Part shown: piece after piece, positions 28,101 to 37,196 of the stretch
Layout of the letters: every line of letters starts with the position of its first letter
Position numbering within the stretch: position 1 is the stretch's first letter
Assembly (NCBI GenBank): GCA_942493245.1
Contig: OW818685.1
Span: 2,728,001-2,792,000 of the forward strand
Source of the DNA: DAOPYU01 sp942493245
Lineage (GTDB): Bacteria; Sumerlaeota; Sumerlaeia; UBA8349
Direction: 5' to 3'
Length of the DNA: 64,000 nucleotides
Notes under the pieces: generated by a model
Seen by the model: only the letters and a program-made list of their open reading frames with translations
Told to the model about the DNA's origin: nothing
The model's database searches: none
Translations under genes and position numbers: made by a program

Positions 28101-28459
28101 CCGCCTGCGGGTGGGACTACCACGGCCCCAAGGGCCACATTGGTTTCGCGCCGCGCCTCCAGCCTGAAGATTTCCGCGCCGCCTTCACTGCCGCCGAAGG
28201 CTGGGGAACGCTCCTTCAGAAACGCGGAAAGGCGGAACAAGTCAATCAGATCGAAGTGCGTCACGGCCAATTGAGCGTCCGGACACTTGCATTCACCCTC
28301 GCGCAGGGTGCGCAGGTGAAATCCTGTAACGTTCAGGCGTCCGGAAAGACGGTCGAGGCTTCCTTCAAACAGCAGGAAGACGGAACCGTCCTGATCACAC
28401 TGGCTCAGCCGGTTATAGTGAAAACCAACGAGACCTTGAAGGCTTCTGTGATGGTTTGA
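25151..28459 (+). CDS. Tat-exported GH116 family glycoside hydrolase (GBA2/beta-glucosidase-like)
   Basis: The 1102-aa protein has a Cys-rich N-terminal extension and then a twin-arginine signal (TRRDFLKAMSVAACGAAIA), suggesting export of a folded protein. The N-terminal beta domain is GH116-like (GRDLAHIGMPIGGICCGTVY, GQNGELYVKP). An insert at about 320-500 looks like a carbohydrate-binding or jelly-roll module (DIVFEDFEKSTYEGW). The (alpha/alpha)6 barrel follows with GIECCPGNCTHVW and EGKQDNTYDAAWYG, the segments that hold the acid residues in this family. GH116 members are beta-glucosidases, beta-xylosidases or N-acetylglucosaminidases. GGGAG precedes 25151; the ATG at 25145 is an alternative start. 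The Cys cluster before the RR motif is unusual. Confidence 0.85.
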   Translation: MKDPMSSNHTTPQVPSASPSACGCNSPCCGENTLMVPPSTSQNATCCESRVSFTRRDFLKAMSVAACGAAIASTPLSVMAGPFDSAEFAKLVPPDKKLDPEWKKSLVARGVPARYTGRDLAHIGMPIGGICCGTVYLGGDGKLWLWDIFNKHYGSGIQGHGQNGELYVKPLDPVYPFEQNFYLGLIADGTVKQHKLDYTGFRDIRFQGAYPVARVDYSDPDIPLKISLRAFSPFIPLNTQDSSLPVTIMEYTIENPTDRPQKVEIGGTVENPVALNTGKPGKVLRSNATLQKDALSAVLCSASAVPESSEEPQRPDIVFEDFEKSTYEGWTETGTAFGSAPIPADKIASYQKIGQPHGKQLVNTHNARQGEDVGKADAHVGTLTSREFTLERHYVNFLVSGGSHKGQTCIQLLIGGKPVREMTGRDNNFMQPAWFEVREFAGQKATLCIQDQATGAWGHIGIDYIVFSDKSAEPPYVLEKAEDQGTLTLAALDPEKAAIIVPAQAPLYYEAALKKDKNAPALQATAPFGESLVGAVSVGFDLAPGQKKTIPFLIAWHFPNFYLGGVGEEMPGRFYASRFKSALEVAHYVAENYTTLADTTQRWCDTWYDSTLPYWFLDRTFANASTLATNTCYRFKNGRFWAWEGIECCPGNCTHVWQYAHAMARLFPDLERDLRERTDFGIAFHEDTGIVGFRAEHDPNYAIDGQAGIVLRSYREHLMSSNDEFLKRNWPRIKKTLEFLIHEDGNSDGILEGKQDNTYDAAWYGKIPAMTSLYLAAVKAGNAMAKETNDSEFEKRTAEILEKGRKNIQEMFNGEYYYQIEDPKHPEAIATGAGCHVDCVFGQSWAFQVGLGRLYDEKSIRSSLASIWKYSFTPNVGPFKEVNKAARPYALAGEGGLLICTWPKGGKRDDWEKHWQYQYFNECWTGCEHQVAGHMIWEGMVEEGLAIVRTAHDRYHPRLRNPYNEIECSDHYARAMASYGVFVAACGWDYHGPKGHIGFAPRLQPEDFRAAFTAAEGWGTLLQKRGKAEQVNQIEVRHGQLSVRTLAFTLAQGAQVKSCNVQASGKTVEASFKQQEDGTVLITLAQPVIVKTNETLKASVMV

Positions 28460-28535
28460 AAAAGGAATGGCACATCACAACAGAAACAGACACCAGAGTC
28501 CGCCATCGTTCTCAACCTGAACCAGGGTCTGTCAC

Positions 28536-29759
28536 ATGAATATCCTGTCCCCGAAACGTCCCATCCCAGAAACCCCACCTCGCCGGAAAATCCCCGGCAG
28601 CATCTGGGCGCTCGGCCTGGTCAGTCTCTTCATGGACGTTTCGTCCGAACTGGTCCATAGCCTGTTGCCCCTCTTCATGTCGTCGGTGTTGGGGGTCAGC
28701 ATGACATCGGTGGGCGTGGTCGAAGGCATTGCCGAGGCCACGGCGCTGGTGACCAAGATTTTCTCCGGTACGCTGAGCGACTACCTGGGGAAACGGAAAC
28801 TTCTGACCCTGATCGGCTATGGGGGCGCGGCGCTCACAAAGCCGCTGTTCCCCCTGGCCAACGGCCTGGGTCTGGTGGTGGCCGCCCGATTCATTGACCG
28901 CGTGGGCAAGGGCATCCGGGGCGCGCCCCGCGACGCGCTCATGGGAGACCTGGCCCCGCCGGAGATCCGCGGCGCCTGTTTCGGCCTGCGTCAGTCTCTG
29001 GACACCGTCGGAGCGTTCGTGGGACCACTCCTGGCCATTCTCTTCATGTGGCTCTTCGCCAGCAACATCCGTTCGGCGCTCTGGATCGCCGTGATTCCGG
29101 CCTTTATCTCCGTCGCAATCCTCGCCTGGGGGGTCGAGGAACCCACCTCCACGGGTCCGAAAAAGAACGCCCGCAACCCGATCCGCCTCCAGGATATCCG
29201 CCAGATCGGGAGCGCCTACTGGCAACTGGTGGCGGTCTCTGCCGTTCTGACCCTGGCGCGATTCAGCGAAGCCTTCCTCATCCTCAAGGCCCAATCCACG
29301 GGGTTGCGCCTGGCGTTTGTGCCTGCCGTCATGGTGGTCATGAACATTGTCTATTCCCTGTCGGCTTACCCGGTCGGCATTCTCTCCGACCGCATGGAAC
29401 GCAAGAACCTCCTGCCGATCGGGGTGGGCTTCCTGATTGCCGCCGATCTGGTGCTGGGCGTCGCCGACAACTTCTGGATGCTCGCGCTGGGAGTGAGTCT
29501 GTGGGGGCTGCATCTGGGCTTTACACAGGGCGTGTTTGCCACGATGGTGACCGACACGACCCCGCCACAGCTGCGTGGAACGGCCTACGGGGTCTATAAC
29601 CTGGTGTGCGGCCTCGCCATGCTGGTGGCCAGCGTTCTGGCGGGAGTGTTGTGGGATGGGTATGGCGCGTCGGCCACCTTCTTCACCGGCGCCGCGTTCG
29701 CCTCACTCTCGCTGATCGGTTTGATGTACCTGAATCGTATCCCCCTAAAAAGGGCATAA
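28536..29759 (+). CDS. major facilitator superfamily transporter
   Basis: The 407-aa protein has about twelve membrane helices. The conserved loop between the second and third helices appears as SGTLSDYLGKRK. GLVVAARFIDRVGKGIRGAPRD is the matching region used by a drug/sugar-efflux-like MFS subgroup. The second half repeats the pattern as VGILSDRMERKN. It begins 77 bases after the GH116 gene on the same strand and may export or import a product of glycan breakdown. The substrate cannot be predicted. Confidence 0.88.
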   Translation: MNILSPKRPIPETPPRRKIPGSIWALGLVSLFMDVSSELVHSLLPLFMSSVLGVSMTSVGVVEGIAEATALVTKIFSGTLSDYLGKRKLLTLIGYGGAALTKPLFPLANGLGLVVAARFIDRVGKGIRGAPRDALMGDLAPPEIRGACFGLRQSLDTVGAFVGPLLAILFMWLFASNIRSALWIAVIPAFISVAILAWGVEEPTSTGPKKNARNPIRLQDIRQIGSAYWQLVAVSAVLTLARFSEAFLILKAQSTGLRLAFVPAVMVVMNIVYSLSAYPVGILSDRMERKNLLPIGVGFLIAADLVLGVADNFWMLALGVSLWGLHLGFTQGVFATMVTDTTPPQLRGTAYGVYNLVCGLAMLVASVLAGVLWDGYGASATFFTGAAFASLSLIGLMYLNRIPLKRA

Positions 29760-29869
29760 CCATTCCTCAAAGATCAGGCCTCTATTGTCAACATGCCCCC
29801 TCCGAGCGATACGCGCGGGGAAACCTCTTGCGTGCGGACATTCGAGTCCTGAATCGAATCCGGAAAACG

Positions 29870-30490
29870 TCAGTCTCGCTCTTTCTCCTGACAAAACTCC
29901 GGATAGAGTCTTTTGTAACATTCCGGACATATTCCATGCGAAAACTCGACTTCCGAATGCTCGCGGATATAATACTCGACCTGGTGCCAATACCCCTGAT
30001 CGTCCCGAATCTTTTTACAGCCGGAACAGATGGGGAGAAGCCCGCTCAACTGTCTCACCTTATTCAGGGCCGCCTGTAACTCCTCGTTCAGACGACGCAG
30101 TTCCTTCAGGTCGGAGAAACGAGCCACGGCAATCGCCAGACTCCTCGCCAATTCCTGCGCGTAAGGAGGCTTAACCAGAAAAGCGCCGACCCCCACCCGG
30201 CTGGCCTTCTCCACGGTAGCCGGGTCTTCATGGGCGGTCAATAACACCACGGGTTTCGGGCGCCGCTCCTGAATCAACCGCGCAGCCTCCAGGCCATCCA
30301 TCTCGGGCATGGAAACATCCATCAGAATCACATCCGGATCGAGCGATTCGGCCAACTCGACCGCCTGTTTCCCGTCGGAAGCGCGTCCCACGACTCTATG
30401 GCCAATGATCTCCAGTTCGTTCTGGATCACATTGCACACCAATGCATCGTCGTCCACAATCAACACCCGCAGCGATTTCGGATTCGTCAT
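29870..30490 (-). CDS. response regulator: receiver domain plus four-cysteine C-terminal module
   Basis: The 206-aa protein has a receiver domain at 1-125 with acidic pocket Asp13-Asp15, phospho-acceptor Asp58 (VILMDVSMPEMDG) and Lys107. A predicted coiled coil (LKELRRLNEELQAALNKVRQ) leads to a C-terminal segment LLPICSGCKKIRDDQGYW ... SHGICPEC holding Cys155, Cys158, Cys188 and Cys191, which looks like a metal-binding site. There is no DNA-binding domain. This tail is known from many receiver and PAS proteins but has no assigned function. It lies just downstream of the multi-PAS kinase on the same strand and is its likely partner. Confidence 0.9.
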   Translation of the reverse strand: MTNPKSLRVLIVDDDALVCNVIQNELEIIGHRVVGRASDGKQAVELAESLDPDVILMDVSMPEMDGLEAARLIQERRPKPVVLLTAHEDPATVEKASRVGVGAFLVKPPYAQELARSLAIAVARFSDLKELRRLNEELQAALNKVRQLSGLLPICSGCKKIRDDQGYWHQVEYYIREHSEVEFSHGICPECYKRLYPEFCQEKERD

Positions 30491-30596
30491 GACCCGATAC
30501 CCTTCTTGAAAACGGAATCTCTATTATCCTCACCACACAGAACGGATCGCGCCTTTTCACCGAAACGATTCGGCAATCCGGTCTGTCCCCGGACTA

Positions 30597-33500
30597 TCAA
30601 GTCCGGCTCTTCTCTTCCATTCGAAAACGCAGAAGAGTCACCGCGCCTCCCTCATTGGACAAGACAAGGGAACCTCGCAATGTCTCCGTCACCAGTTGGC
30701 GGATCAGATTCAGTCCCACATTTGCCAATTCCCCGCGAATCACTTCGGGCGGGAAACCGGGGCCATCATCCCGATAGCGCAGAAAAATGGAATCCTTTTC
30801 TTTTCCTATCTGGACAGAAATCAGAGCGCTCTTGCGCCCAATCAGGGCGTATTTTGCCGTATTGGTTGCCATTTCGTTGAGAGCCAGCGCCAGATTATTG
30901 GCCTGGCGCGGCGAGATTTCCACGTCGGAGGGTTCGATTTCGACCTGGACACACTGTCCGGTCGGAACAGCGCCTAACGCAGCCAATACGACGCGTCTGG
31001 CCAATTCACTCAACCGCATGGAGGTCCATTGTCCGTCCGACAGCATCTGATGAACCTGCATCAGTCCGCGAATACGCTGACTCAGATTCTGAATCACCAC
31101 TTCCACATACTCCCGCCCGGCTGCCGGGGCGTGCTGTTTTTCGCTCAAGAGAAGTCCCAGAATGGCCATCAGATTGTTTTTCACCCGGTGGTTGACCTCG
31201 TTGAGCAAGTCCGCTTTTGTCTGAGCATCCTGCTGAGTCTGTTCAAGCAAGCGCTGACGATCGTCCACCGCGCGACGGAACTCCGTCACATCAATCCCAA
31301 CCACCGCCAATCGAACCACTTCTCCCTCCGAATCGAGAATGGGCGCGATATAATTCGAGATGACACATCCCTGACGCTCATCTTCGAAACTCACCAGTTT
31401 CCTCGTCCGGATGGCTTCCCTGTAATACTCTCGGCGCCGGGCCAATACCTCCGGGGGAAGATACGAGAAGTTGTTGTCTCGAGTCATCTCTTCAATCGTA
31501 ATCCCGAAGCGATTCAGAAGCGTCTCATTCGCGGCAAGAACTTTTCCGTTCGGCTCCATCAGACACACCGATTCTGGAATCGCATTGATCAAAGCGCGCG
31601 CCGTTTCTTCGCTCTCCTGCAACGCCTCCCTGGCCAACCCCTCATGGATTACCTGGGAAGCCGTGTTGGCCATATCCTCCAGAAGGCGCTGTTCATGTAT
31701 CTGTATTTTCTGGCGGCTGAAGGAAACCATCACCCCGACAGGTTGTCCATCCCCCGAAATCAGACGATGACCCGAAAACGAGACCAATCCGAGTTCAGCG
31801 GCCCATTGCGGATCGAAGATGAGGGGGTCGTGGATCACATCGTTTGTAAAATACCGTGCTTCCTTTCCTGAGGCAATCTGTCCGATCATCAGAGAACCGA
31901 TGGGCATCCGCGAATGCCAGCCATCCAGATGCGTGTAACGCCCGGAACTGGCCAGAAGGTGGAGGCAATGCTCTCGATTCAGGCAGATATCGGGTCCTTC
32001 AGTGACAGTTGCATGAACACATCCCCGCTCGCAGAGATCCCCTCTTTTTCTTACCCAGATCCGGGCAAAATCGGATCCCAGGATTTCTACGATCCCATCC
32101 GTAATGAGTGTGAGTTTTTCATTCAGAGTCCCAAACCCAAGCAACCGTTCTTTCAGATAGTTCGTTTTCACCATGTATTCTTCCATCTGCTTACGCTCGG
32201 TATTGTCGCGAATACACTCGATGGCAGCGACCACCTCGCCCTGAGAATCCCGTAAAACGGACGCGGTTGCCGAGAGAAAAACTTTCCCCCGGGGCAGATT
32301 TGAAATAAAGACCTCACCTGAAAGAACACCCCGATCCCGCCGGATATTGACATACTCCCGTTCCCGTTCCGGTATGGGATACAATGCCAGGTCGGCCAGA
32401 ATAGGCTTTCTTTCCCCCATAAATGGAATCGCATACTCATAGTCCCCTTTGCCAAGCATGTCGCCCGCCCGAACGCCCGTCAGGGTCTCCATTTCCCGAT
32501 TCCATGCGATGACCTTTCCTTCTTTATCAATCACCAGTGTGGCGTCAGGCAGAAACTCGATAATATCCAGCAATTGTTGCCGTGACTCTTTGAGGGAGAT
32601 TTCCACCTGCTTTTGCGCGGTAATATCTCGAATGGCCTCAATGGCCCCCACGCGCTCCCCCTCCACATTATAGAGCGGAGCGCCTGTTACCCAGATATGG
32701 GCGCCCACGCCGCCATACAAGGCATTGGCAAAGGTCTCTGCGTAAAGCCGGTCCCCTTTCCGGTGAACATGCCGATACCGCGACTCGAGTTCCCGATCGT
32801 CCAGATCCAGAAGATCCAGCAGCTGCAGGCGACGTTTGCCATAAAACGGAATTGTATATGCGTGATCCCCCTGACCGATGATTTCCTGCTTGGGAACGCC
32901 CGTCATTTCCTCCATCGCCCGATTCCAGGCAATCACCCGCTTTTCCCGATCAATGACGAACGTCGCGTCCGGAAGAAAATCTATGATATCAGCCAGTTGC
33001 TGCTGCGATTCTTTAAGCGCCCTCACAGCCTTCTCGCGCTCGGTAATATCCAACAGACTGCCCATCACTCCCGGTCGGCCATTGTAGTCAATCAGCGTCA
33101 CCAACACCTCAATGCAAACCGTCCGACCAGTCTTATGGATGCACCGGAACACATATTGATTGGGAACACTGTCACCGGACAGACGCCGCCGCAATTGATC
33201 CTCCACAAAGGATCGGTCATCCGAGTGAACGATGCTCATCGGTGAACGGCCCAGCACTTCCGCGCTTTCATATCCCATCATTCGGGTCAATGCGGGATTG
33301 ACATAAACCAGAAGCCCCTCCTGCACAATATAGATACCCGTCTGCAAGTTCTCGATCAAGGTGCGGAAACGCGTTTCGCTTGCGCGCAATTCCTCCGCCG
33401 TCCGGCGACGGTCGGTCACATCCCGGTTCGAACCCCGCCAACCTAACAACTCCCCCTTTTCGTCAAAGATGGGATGACATATTTGCTCGAGCCACCGCTC

Positions 33501-34769
33501 CACCCCATCTGAACGAACAATACGGAAAGAAACCTCCCTGGTCACAAGATCTTCCTGAACAAGCATCCTGTTGCGTTGATACTCCGGCAAATCGTCCGGA
33601 TGAATAATCTGATCGATTAAAGAGGGAGTCGCTTCGAACTGCGCGGCAGCGTACCCAGTCATACGCTCACAGGAAGGCGAAATAAAAAGAAGAGAGCCAT
33701 CCGGCGCGGACCAGAATTCCCAATCGTAGGTGTTCTCAGCCACAATTCGAAATCGCGCTTCGTGATAAGCCAAAGCTTGGACGTGTTTTTCTCTCTGGAC
33801 ATAATCCCGATACAACAGGCCGGCAGCCAGAGACGTGAGCAGAAAAAAGATCAGAACGCCCCCCATGGCCCGGACAATATGCCCCCGCCAGTTTCTCAGG
33901 TAGTCCTTTTCCGCAAGCCCCGCGACGACATAAAGTGGGTAATGAGCGACCTTCCGGACAGAAAACTTATACAGAATCTCATCCTGGATTGAGAACGCAT
34001 TGAAAGTTTTCAAACTTTGGGCCGATTGTATCCTTTGCTGCCACTCGGACGATAGAAAGGGTTGACCGATTGCCTCCTCCCCCTCCTCCAATTCCGGATA
34101 ACGAGTGATTAGATCCAATTTGCCATCACACAGGGCGATCACGCCATTTTCATCAACATCCAGACCGGAAAAGATCGAACGGAAATGATCCAGTGCGATC
34201 GAGCCGTAAGCCACCCCCTGAAACGTTCCATCCGGGCCGTTGATGCGTCTCGCGAAGACCATCGCCCAAGTGCCCCTGATACGGCCAAACAACGGCTCGG
34301 AAATCACCAGACCCGCCTGCGGATTATCGCGTAATTCTTTGTAATAGGCTCGATCCGTAATGGTTGGAAGGGGGGTGGGAAGTTCCCGCCCTCCGGCATA
34401 GGCGATTTCGCCACGCGAATTGGCGACAAACAGCAAAACGGATTCCGGAACTCGGGTCTGTTCCCGTGCAATAAAAGCATTTAAGCGGTTTCCATCAATT
34501 CCTCCCGATGCGATCTGGACTTGAGCCTCTTCCATCAGCTGAACCAACGCCATATCCTCTTTTTCGATCACCCCAGCAATATACTGATCGAGCACACCGG
34601 AGAGATTCTGAGTGGTCACCGCAGCCAATTTTTCATATTCCGTCTGGCTTTCCCGTATGGTGATCCCGGCAAAAATAACCACCAGCAAATCGAAAAACAA
34701 CGCAGCAGCCGTCAGACGGACTAGGAAGGAAGACAATAGGGGAAACAAACGCTTTTTCAGGAAGATCAC
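30597..34769 (-). CDS. multi-PAS/GAF sensor histidine kinase with extracellular Cache domain
   Basis: The 1390-aa protein is membrane-anchored. A helix near residues 12-35 and another near 300-325 flank a Cache-type extracellular sensor (ELPTPLPTITDRAYYKEL). Cytoplasmic PAS domains begin near residues 340, 465, 590 and 715. The third and fourth are close duplicates (IIDFLPDATFVIDREKRVIAWNR and IIEFLPDATLVIDKEGKVIAWNR regions). A GAF-like domain follows (IVEILGSDFARIWVRKRG), then a fifth PAS. The catalytic end is a HisKA_2 histidine box (NEVNHRVKNNLMAILG) and an HATPase (ALNEMATNTAKYA, RDDGPGFP). It probably phosphorylates the downstream response regulator. Signal unknown. Confidence 0.92.
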   Translation of the reverse strand: MIFLKKRLFPLLSSFLVRLTAAALFFDLLVVIFAGITIRESQTEYEKLAAVTTQNLSGVLDQYIAGVIEKEDMALVQLMEEAQVQIASGGIDGNRLNAFIAREQTRVPESVLLFVANSRGEIAYAGGRELPTPLPTITDRAYYKELRDNPQAGLVISEPLFGRIRGTWAMVFARRINGPDGTFQGVAYGSIALDHFRSIFSGLDVDENGVIALCDGKLDLITRYPELEEGEEAIGQPFLSSEWQQRIQSAQSLKTFNAFSIQDEILYKFSVRKVAHYPLYVVAGLAEKDYLRNWRGHIVRAMGGVLIFFLLTSLAAGLLYRDYVQREKHVQALAYHEARFRIVAENTYDWEFWSAPDGSLLFISPSCERMTGYAAAQFEATPSLIDQIIHPDDLPEYQRNRMLVQEDLVTREVSFRIVRSDGVERWLEQICHPIFDEKGELLGWRGSNRDVTDRRRTAEELRASETRFRTLIENLQTGIYIVQEGLLVYVNPALTRMMGYESAEVLGRSPMSIVHSDDRSFVEDQLRRRLSGDSVPNQYVFRCIHKTGRTVCIEVLVTLIDYNGRPGVMGSLLDITEREKAVRALKESQQQLADIIDFLPDATFVIDREKRVIAWNRAMEEMTGVPKQEIIGQGDHAYTIPFYGKRRLQLLDLLDLDDRELESRYRHVHRKGDRLYAETFANALYGGVGAHIWVTGAPLYNVEGERVGAIEAIRDITAQKQVEISLKESRQQLLDIIEFLPDATLVIDKEGKVIAWNREMETLTGVRAGDMLGKGDYEYAIPFMGERKPILADLALYPIPEREREYVNIRRDRGVLSGEVFISNLPRGKVFLSATASVLRDSQGEVVAAIECIRDNTERKQMEEYMVKTNYLKERLLGFGTLNEKLTLITDGIVEILGSDFARIWVRKRGDLCERGCVHATVTEGPDICLNREHCLHLLASSGRYTHLDGWHSRMPIGSLMIGQIASGKEARYFTNDVIHDPLIFDPQWAAELGLVSFSGHRLISGDGQPVGVMVSFSRQKIQIHEQRLLEDMANTASQVIHEGLAREALQESEETARALINAIPESVCLMEPNGKVLAANETLLNRFGITIEEMTRDNNFSYLPPEVLARRREYYREAIRTRKLVSFEDERQGCVISNYIAPILDSEGEVVRLAVVGIDVTEFRRAVDDRQRLLEQTQQDAQTKADLLNEVNHRVKNNLMAILGLLLSEKQHAPAAGREYVEVVIQNLSQRIRGLMQVHQMLSDGQWTSMRLSELARRVVLAALGAVPTGQCVQVEIEPSDVEISPRQANNLALALNEMATNTAKYALIGRKSALISVQIGKEKDSIFLRYRDDGPGFPPEVIRGELANVGLNLIRQLVTETLRGSLVLSNEGGAVTLLRFRMEEKSRT

Positions 34770-35129
34770 GTTCTTCTACCTTTTCTCAGAGGAAATGGGA
34801 AAACGCTCCTGACGCCAAAGCCTGCAACTGCGACCAATCAACACCCCATCAGGATACCTCATGATGATAAGTCGTTCTTCTGCTTCCCGTCAACAGATAC
34901 GTCCTTCGACGTGAAAGAAATCCAAAACCCAGTCGTATCCATAAGAACCCGGAAATGAGTGTTCTATATTAACCCGGAAATATGCCCGATCCTTTGAAAA
35001 GCAGAGAAATCCCGAGACACCGGGGTTGCATTTTATCCTCCCGGCGTTTACATTGAATCTCCCGGCATTTGTCTGGGAAGACGTGAACAAAAACAGGTAT
35101 CACCAAGATAGAGAACAGGAAAATCACAC
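34770..35129. promoter_or_regulatory. divergent spacer with two sets of direct repeats
   Basis: The 360-base spacer between the kinase and kdsA genes has no gene. It contains AACCCGGAAAT twice (34946-34956 and 34971-34981, 25 bp apart) and CTCCCGGC(G/A)TTT twice (35038-35049 and 35059-35070, 21 bp apart). Spacing close to two helical turns fits binding of a dimeric regulator on one DNA face, but no regulator is identified. Confidence 0.5.
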
Positions 35130-35963
35130 ATGCCACTCTCCCCCGTAAATCCCGTCCAGATCGCTTCCGTCCAGATGGGGGGAACACCCCTTCCGGCGCT
35201 GATCGCAGGCCCTTGCGTTCTGGAAAGCCTGGATCTGGCCCTGGAAATCGCAGAACGCCTCAAAGAGATGACGGCCCAAGTCGGGATCGGGCTGATTTTC
35301 AAAGCCTCGTATGACAAAGCCAACCGCACAAACGCCCGGAGTTACCGGGGACCGGGCCTCGAAAAAGGGCTGGAAATGCTCGCCGAAGTCCGCAAGCGCA
35401 CCGGCCTGCCCGTCCTGACCGACGTCCACCGCGAGGAAGACGCCCCCGTCGTCGCAGCGGCCGTGGACTGCATACAGATCCCCGCCTTCCTGTGCCGCCA
35501 GACCGACCTCATTCAGGCCATCGCCGAAACGGGAAAACCCGTGAACGTGAAAAAAGGACAATTCATGGCGCCCGCCGACATGAGTCAGGTGATCGGAAAA
35601 ATCCGCGAGGCGGGCAACGACCACATCACCCTGACCGAGCGTGGCGCTTCCTTCGGGTACAACAACCTGGTGGTGGACATGCGCGGTCTCCTGCTCATGC
35701 GGGAACTGGGCTGCCCGGTCGTCTTCGACGCCACCCACTCGGTCCAGTTGCCTGGAGGCGCCGGAACCTCCTCGGGCGGCGACCGCCAGTTTGCCGCGCC
35801 TCTGGCCCGCGCCGCCGTGGCTGTCGGTGTGGACGCACTCTTCCTCGAAACGCACCCCAACCCCGACTGTGCTTTGTGCGACGGGCCAAACTCCCTGGCG
35901 CTGGACAGCATCCCCACGCTGCTCGAACAAATCATCACCATCTCGGCCGCGCACAACATCTGA
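35130..35963 (+). CDS. kdsA: 3-deoxy-8-phosphooctulonate synthase (KDO8P synthase)
   Basis: The 277-aa protein condenses phosphoenolpyruvate with arabinose 5-phosphate to make KDO 8-phosphate, the precursor of the inner-core sugar of lipopolysaccharide. The DAHP-synthase-like barrel shows IAGPCVLES, FKASYDKANRTN, RGPGLEKGLE, LTDVHRE, NVKKGQF, LTERGASFGYNNLV and FDATHSVQ. The Cys in IAGPCVLES, where E. coli has Asn, marks the metal-dependent class II type. AGGA lies 9 bases before the ATG. The organism should therefore have an LPS outer membrane, in agreement with lpxA at the window end. Confidence 0.95.
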   Translation: MPLSPVNPVQIASVQMGGTPLPALIAGPCVLESLDLALEIAERLKEMTAQVGIGLIFKASYDKANRTNARSYRGPGLEKGLEMLAEVRKRTGLPVLTDVHREEDAPVVAAAVDCIQIPAFLCRQTDLIQAIAETGKPVNVKKGQFMAPADMSQVIGKIREAGNDHITLTERGASFGYNNLVVDMRGLLLMRELGCPVVFDATHSVQLPGGAGTSSGGDRQFAAPLARAAVAVGVDALFLETHPNPDCALCDGPNSLALDSIPTLLEQIITISAAHNI

Positions 35964-35995
35964 AAGATCGAAAACTCCAGAAAAGGTTCTACTTC

Positions 35996-37147
35996 ATGGG
36001 CATGCAAGACATAGATTCCCTGTTTCCTCAGAAAAACAAAGAACTCTACTTCCTCTCCGCCGGCATCACCCTGACCCCTGCATCCGTTCTGGAGGCCGAA
36101 CGCGAGTACCTGCAAATGGTGGCCGATGCCGGGCAACTCGCCGCCGAACTGCACTACATGCCGCACCTCCAGCAACTCCGCGAGAACCTGGCCACGCTGA
36201 TGCACGCCGCCGAGCCGTGCGAAGTCGCCTTCACGCATCACACCGCCGAGGGGACCTGCATCATTGCGAACGGTCTTGACTGGAAACCCGGCGATCTTGT
36301 CATGAGCCTCAACAAGGAATACCCCTCCACCATCTACCCATGGATGAACATCGCCCAGCGATTCAACCTCCGGTTGGAACTTCTGGAGGAACAGGAGGGA
36401 CGCCTCGACGAGGCGGAAATCGCCCGCGCCATCCGGGAAAAACGTCCGCGCCTCTTCGCCATCAGCGCGGTCGAATGGTGCTCGGGGTACCGCTTCGACC
36501 TGAAGATCATCGGCGAGGCCTGCCGGGAGGCTGGAACCTTTTTCTTTGTGGACGCGGCGCAGGCGCTCGGGTTCTGTGAAGTGGACGTGCAGGCGTGGCA
36601 CGTCTGTGCCCTGGCTTCCTCAGGATGGAAGTGGCTCTGTGGCCCGCACAGTTCCGGGTGTCTCTACATCCGGAAAGACTTGCTCGAAACCATCACCCCG
36701 ACGTTTGTCGGCAGCAACTCAGTCGTCAACGCGCTCGATTACCTGAACTACGATCTGACCTACCTGCCCGATATGCGGCGCTTCGAATACTCAACCCGCA
36801 ATATCTACGGCCACGTCGGCCTCAACGCCGCCACCCGCTTCCTTCTGGATGTAGGGCTGGAAAACCTGCGCAACCACGTCTTCCCGATTCAAGACTATGC
36901 GATTGAACAATTGAAAGCGATCAGGTGTGAGGTACGAGGGGGCGGACCGGTCGAAAAACGCTCGGGCATCATGGCGTTCCATGTGCCGGGTCAGGACAGC
37001 CGCGCCTTATCGAAGAAAATGGCCGCTGAAAGCGGAATCCTCGCGCCCGAACGCGACGGATTCATCCGCCTCTCGTTCCATCTCTATTCGACTACCGCCG
37101 GAGTGGACCGGCTGATCGAATACCTGCGGGCGGTGGTGGAAAAGTGA
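35996..37147 (+). CDS. class V aminotransferase (PLP-dependent, desulfurase/epimerase-like)
   Basis: The 383-aa protein has the fold-type I pattern: THHTAEGTCIIAN near the PLP phosphate, ISAVEWCSGYRFDL, FVDAAQALG with the cofactor Asp, and SSGWKWLCGPHSSG containing the Schiff-base Lys. It resembles isopenicillin-N epimerase-like and cysteine-desulfurase-like members but lacks the typical desulfurase Cys loop, so I do not assign sulfur transfer. AAAAGG lies 10 bases before the ATG at 35996. It follows kdsA by 32 bases and may be in one operon. The substrate is unknown; amino-sugar or amino-acid metabolism are options. Confidence 0.82.
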   Translation: MGMQDIDSLFPQKNKELYFLSAGITLTPASVLEAEREYLQMVADAGQLAAELHYMPHLQQLRENLATLMHAAEPCEVAFTHHTAEGTCIIANGLDWKPGDLVMSLNKEYPSTIYPWMNIAQRFNLRLELLEEQEGRLDEAEIARAIREKRPRLFAISAVEWCSGYRFDLKIIGEACREAGTFFFVDAAQALGFCEVDVQAWHVCALASSGWKWLCGPHSSGCLYIRKDLLETITPTFVGSNSVVNALDYLNYDLTYLPDMRRFEYSTRNIYGHVGLNAATRFLLDVGLENLRNHVFPIQDYAIEQLKAIRCEVRGGGPVEKRSGIMAFHVPGQDSRALSKKMAAESGILAPERDGFIRLSFHLYSTTAGVDRLIEYLRAVVEK

Positions 37148-37196
37148 GGTTGTCTATGTTTCCAAAAATTTTTATCCATATGCAGTATGAATGATT

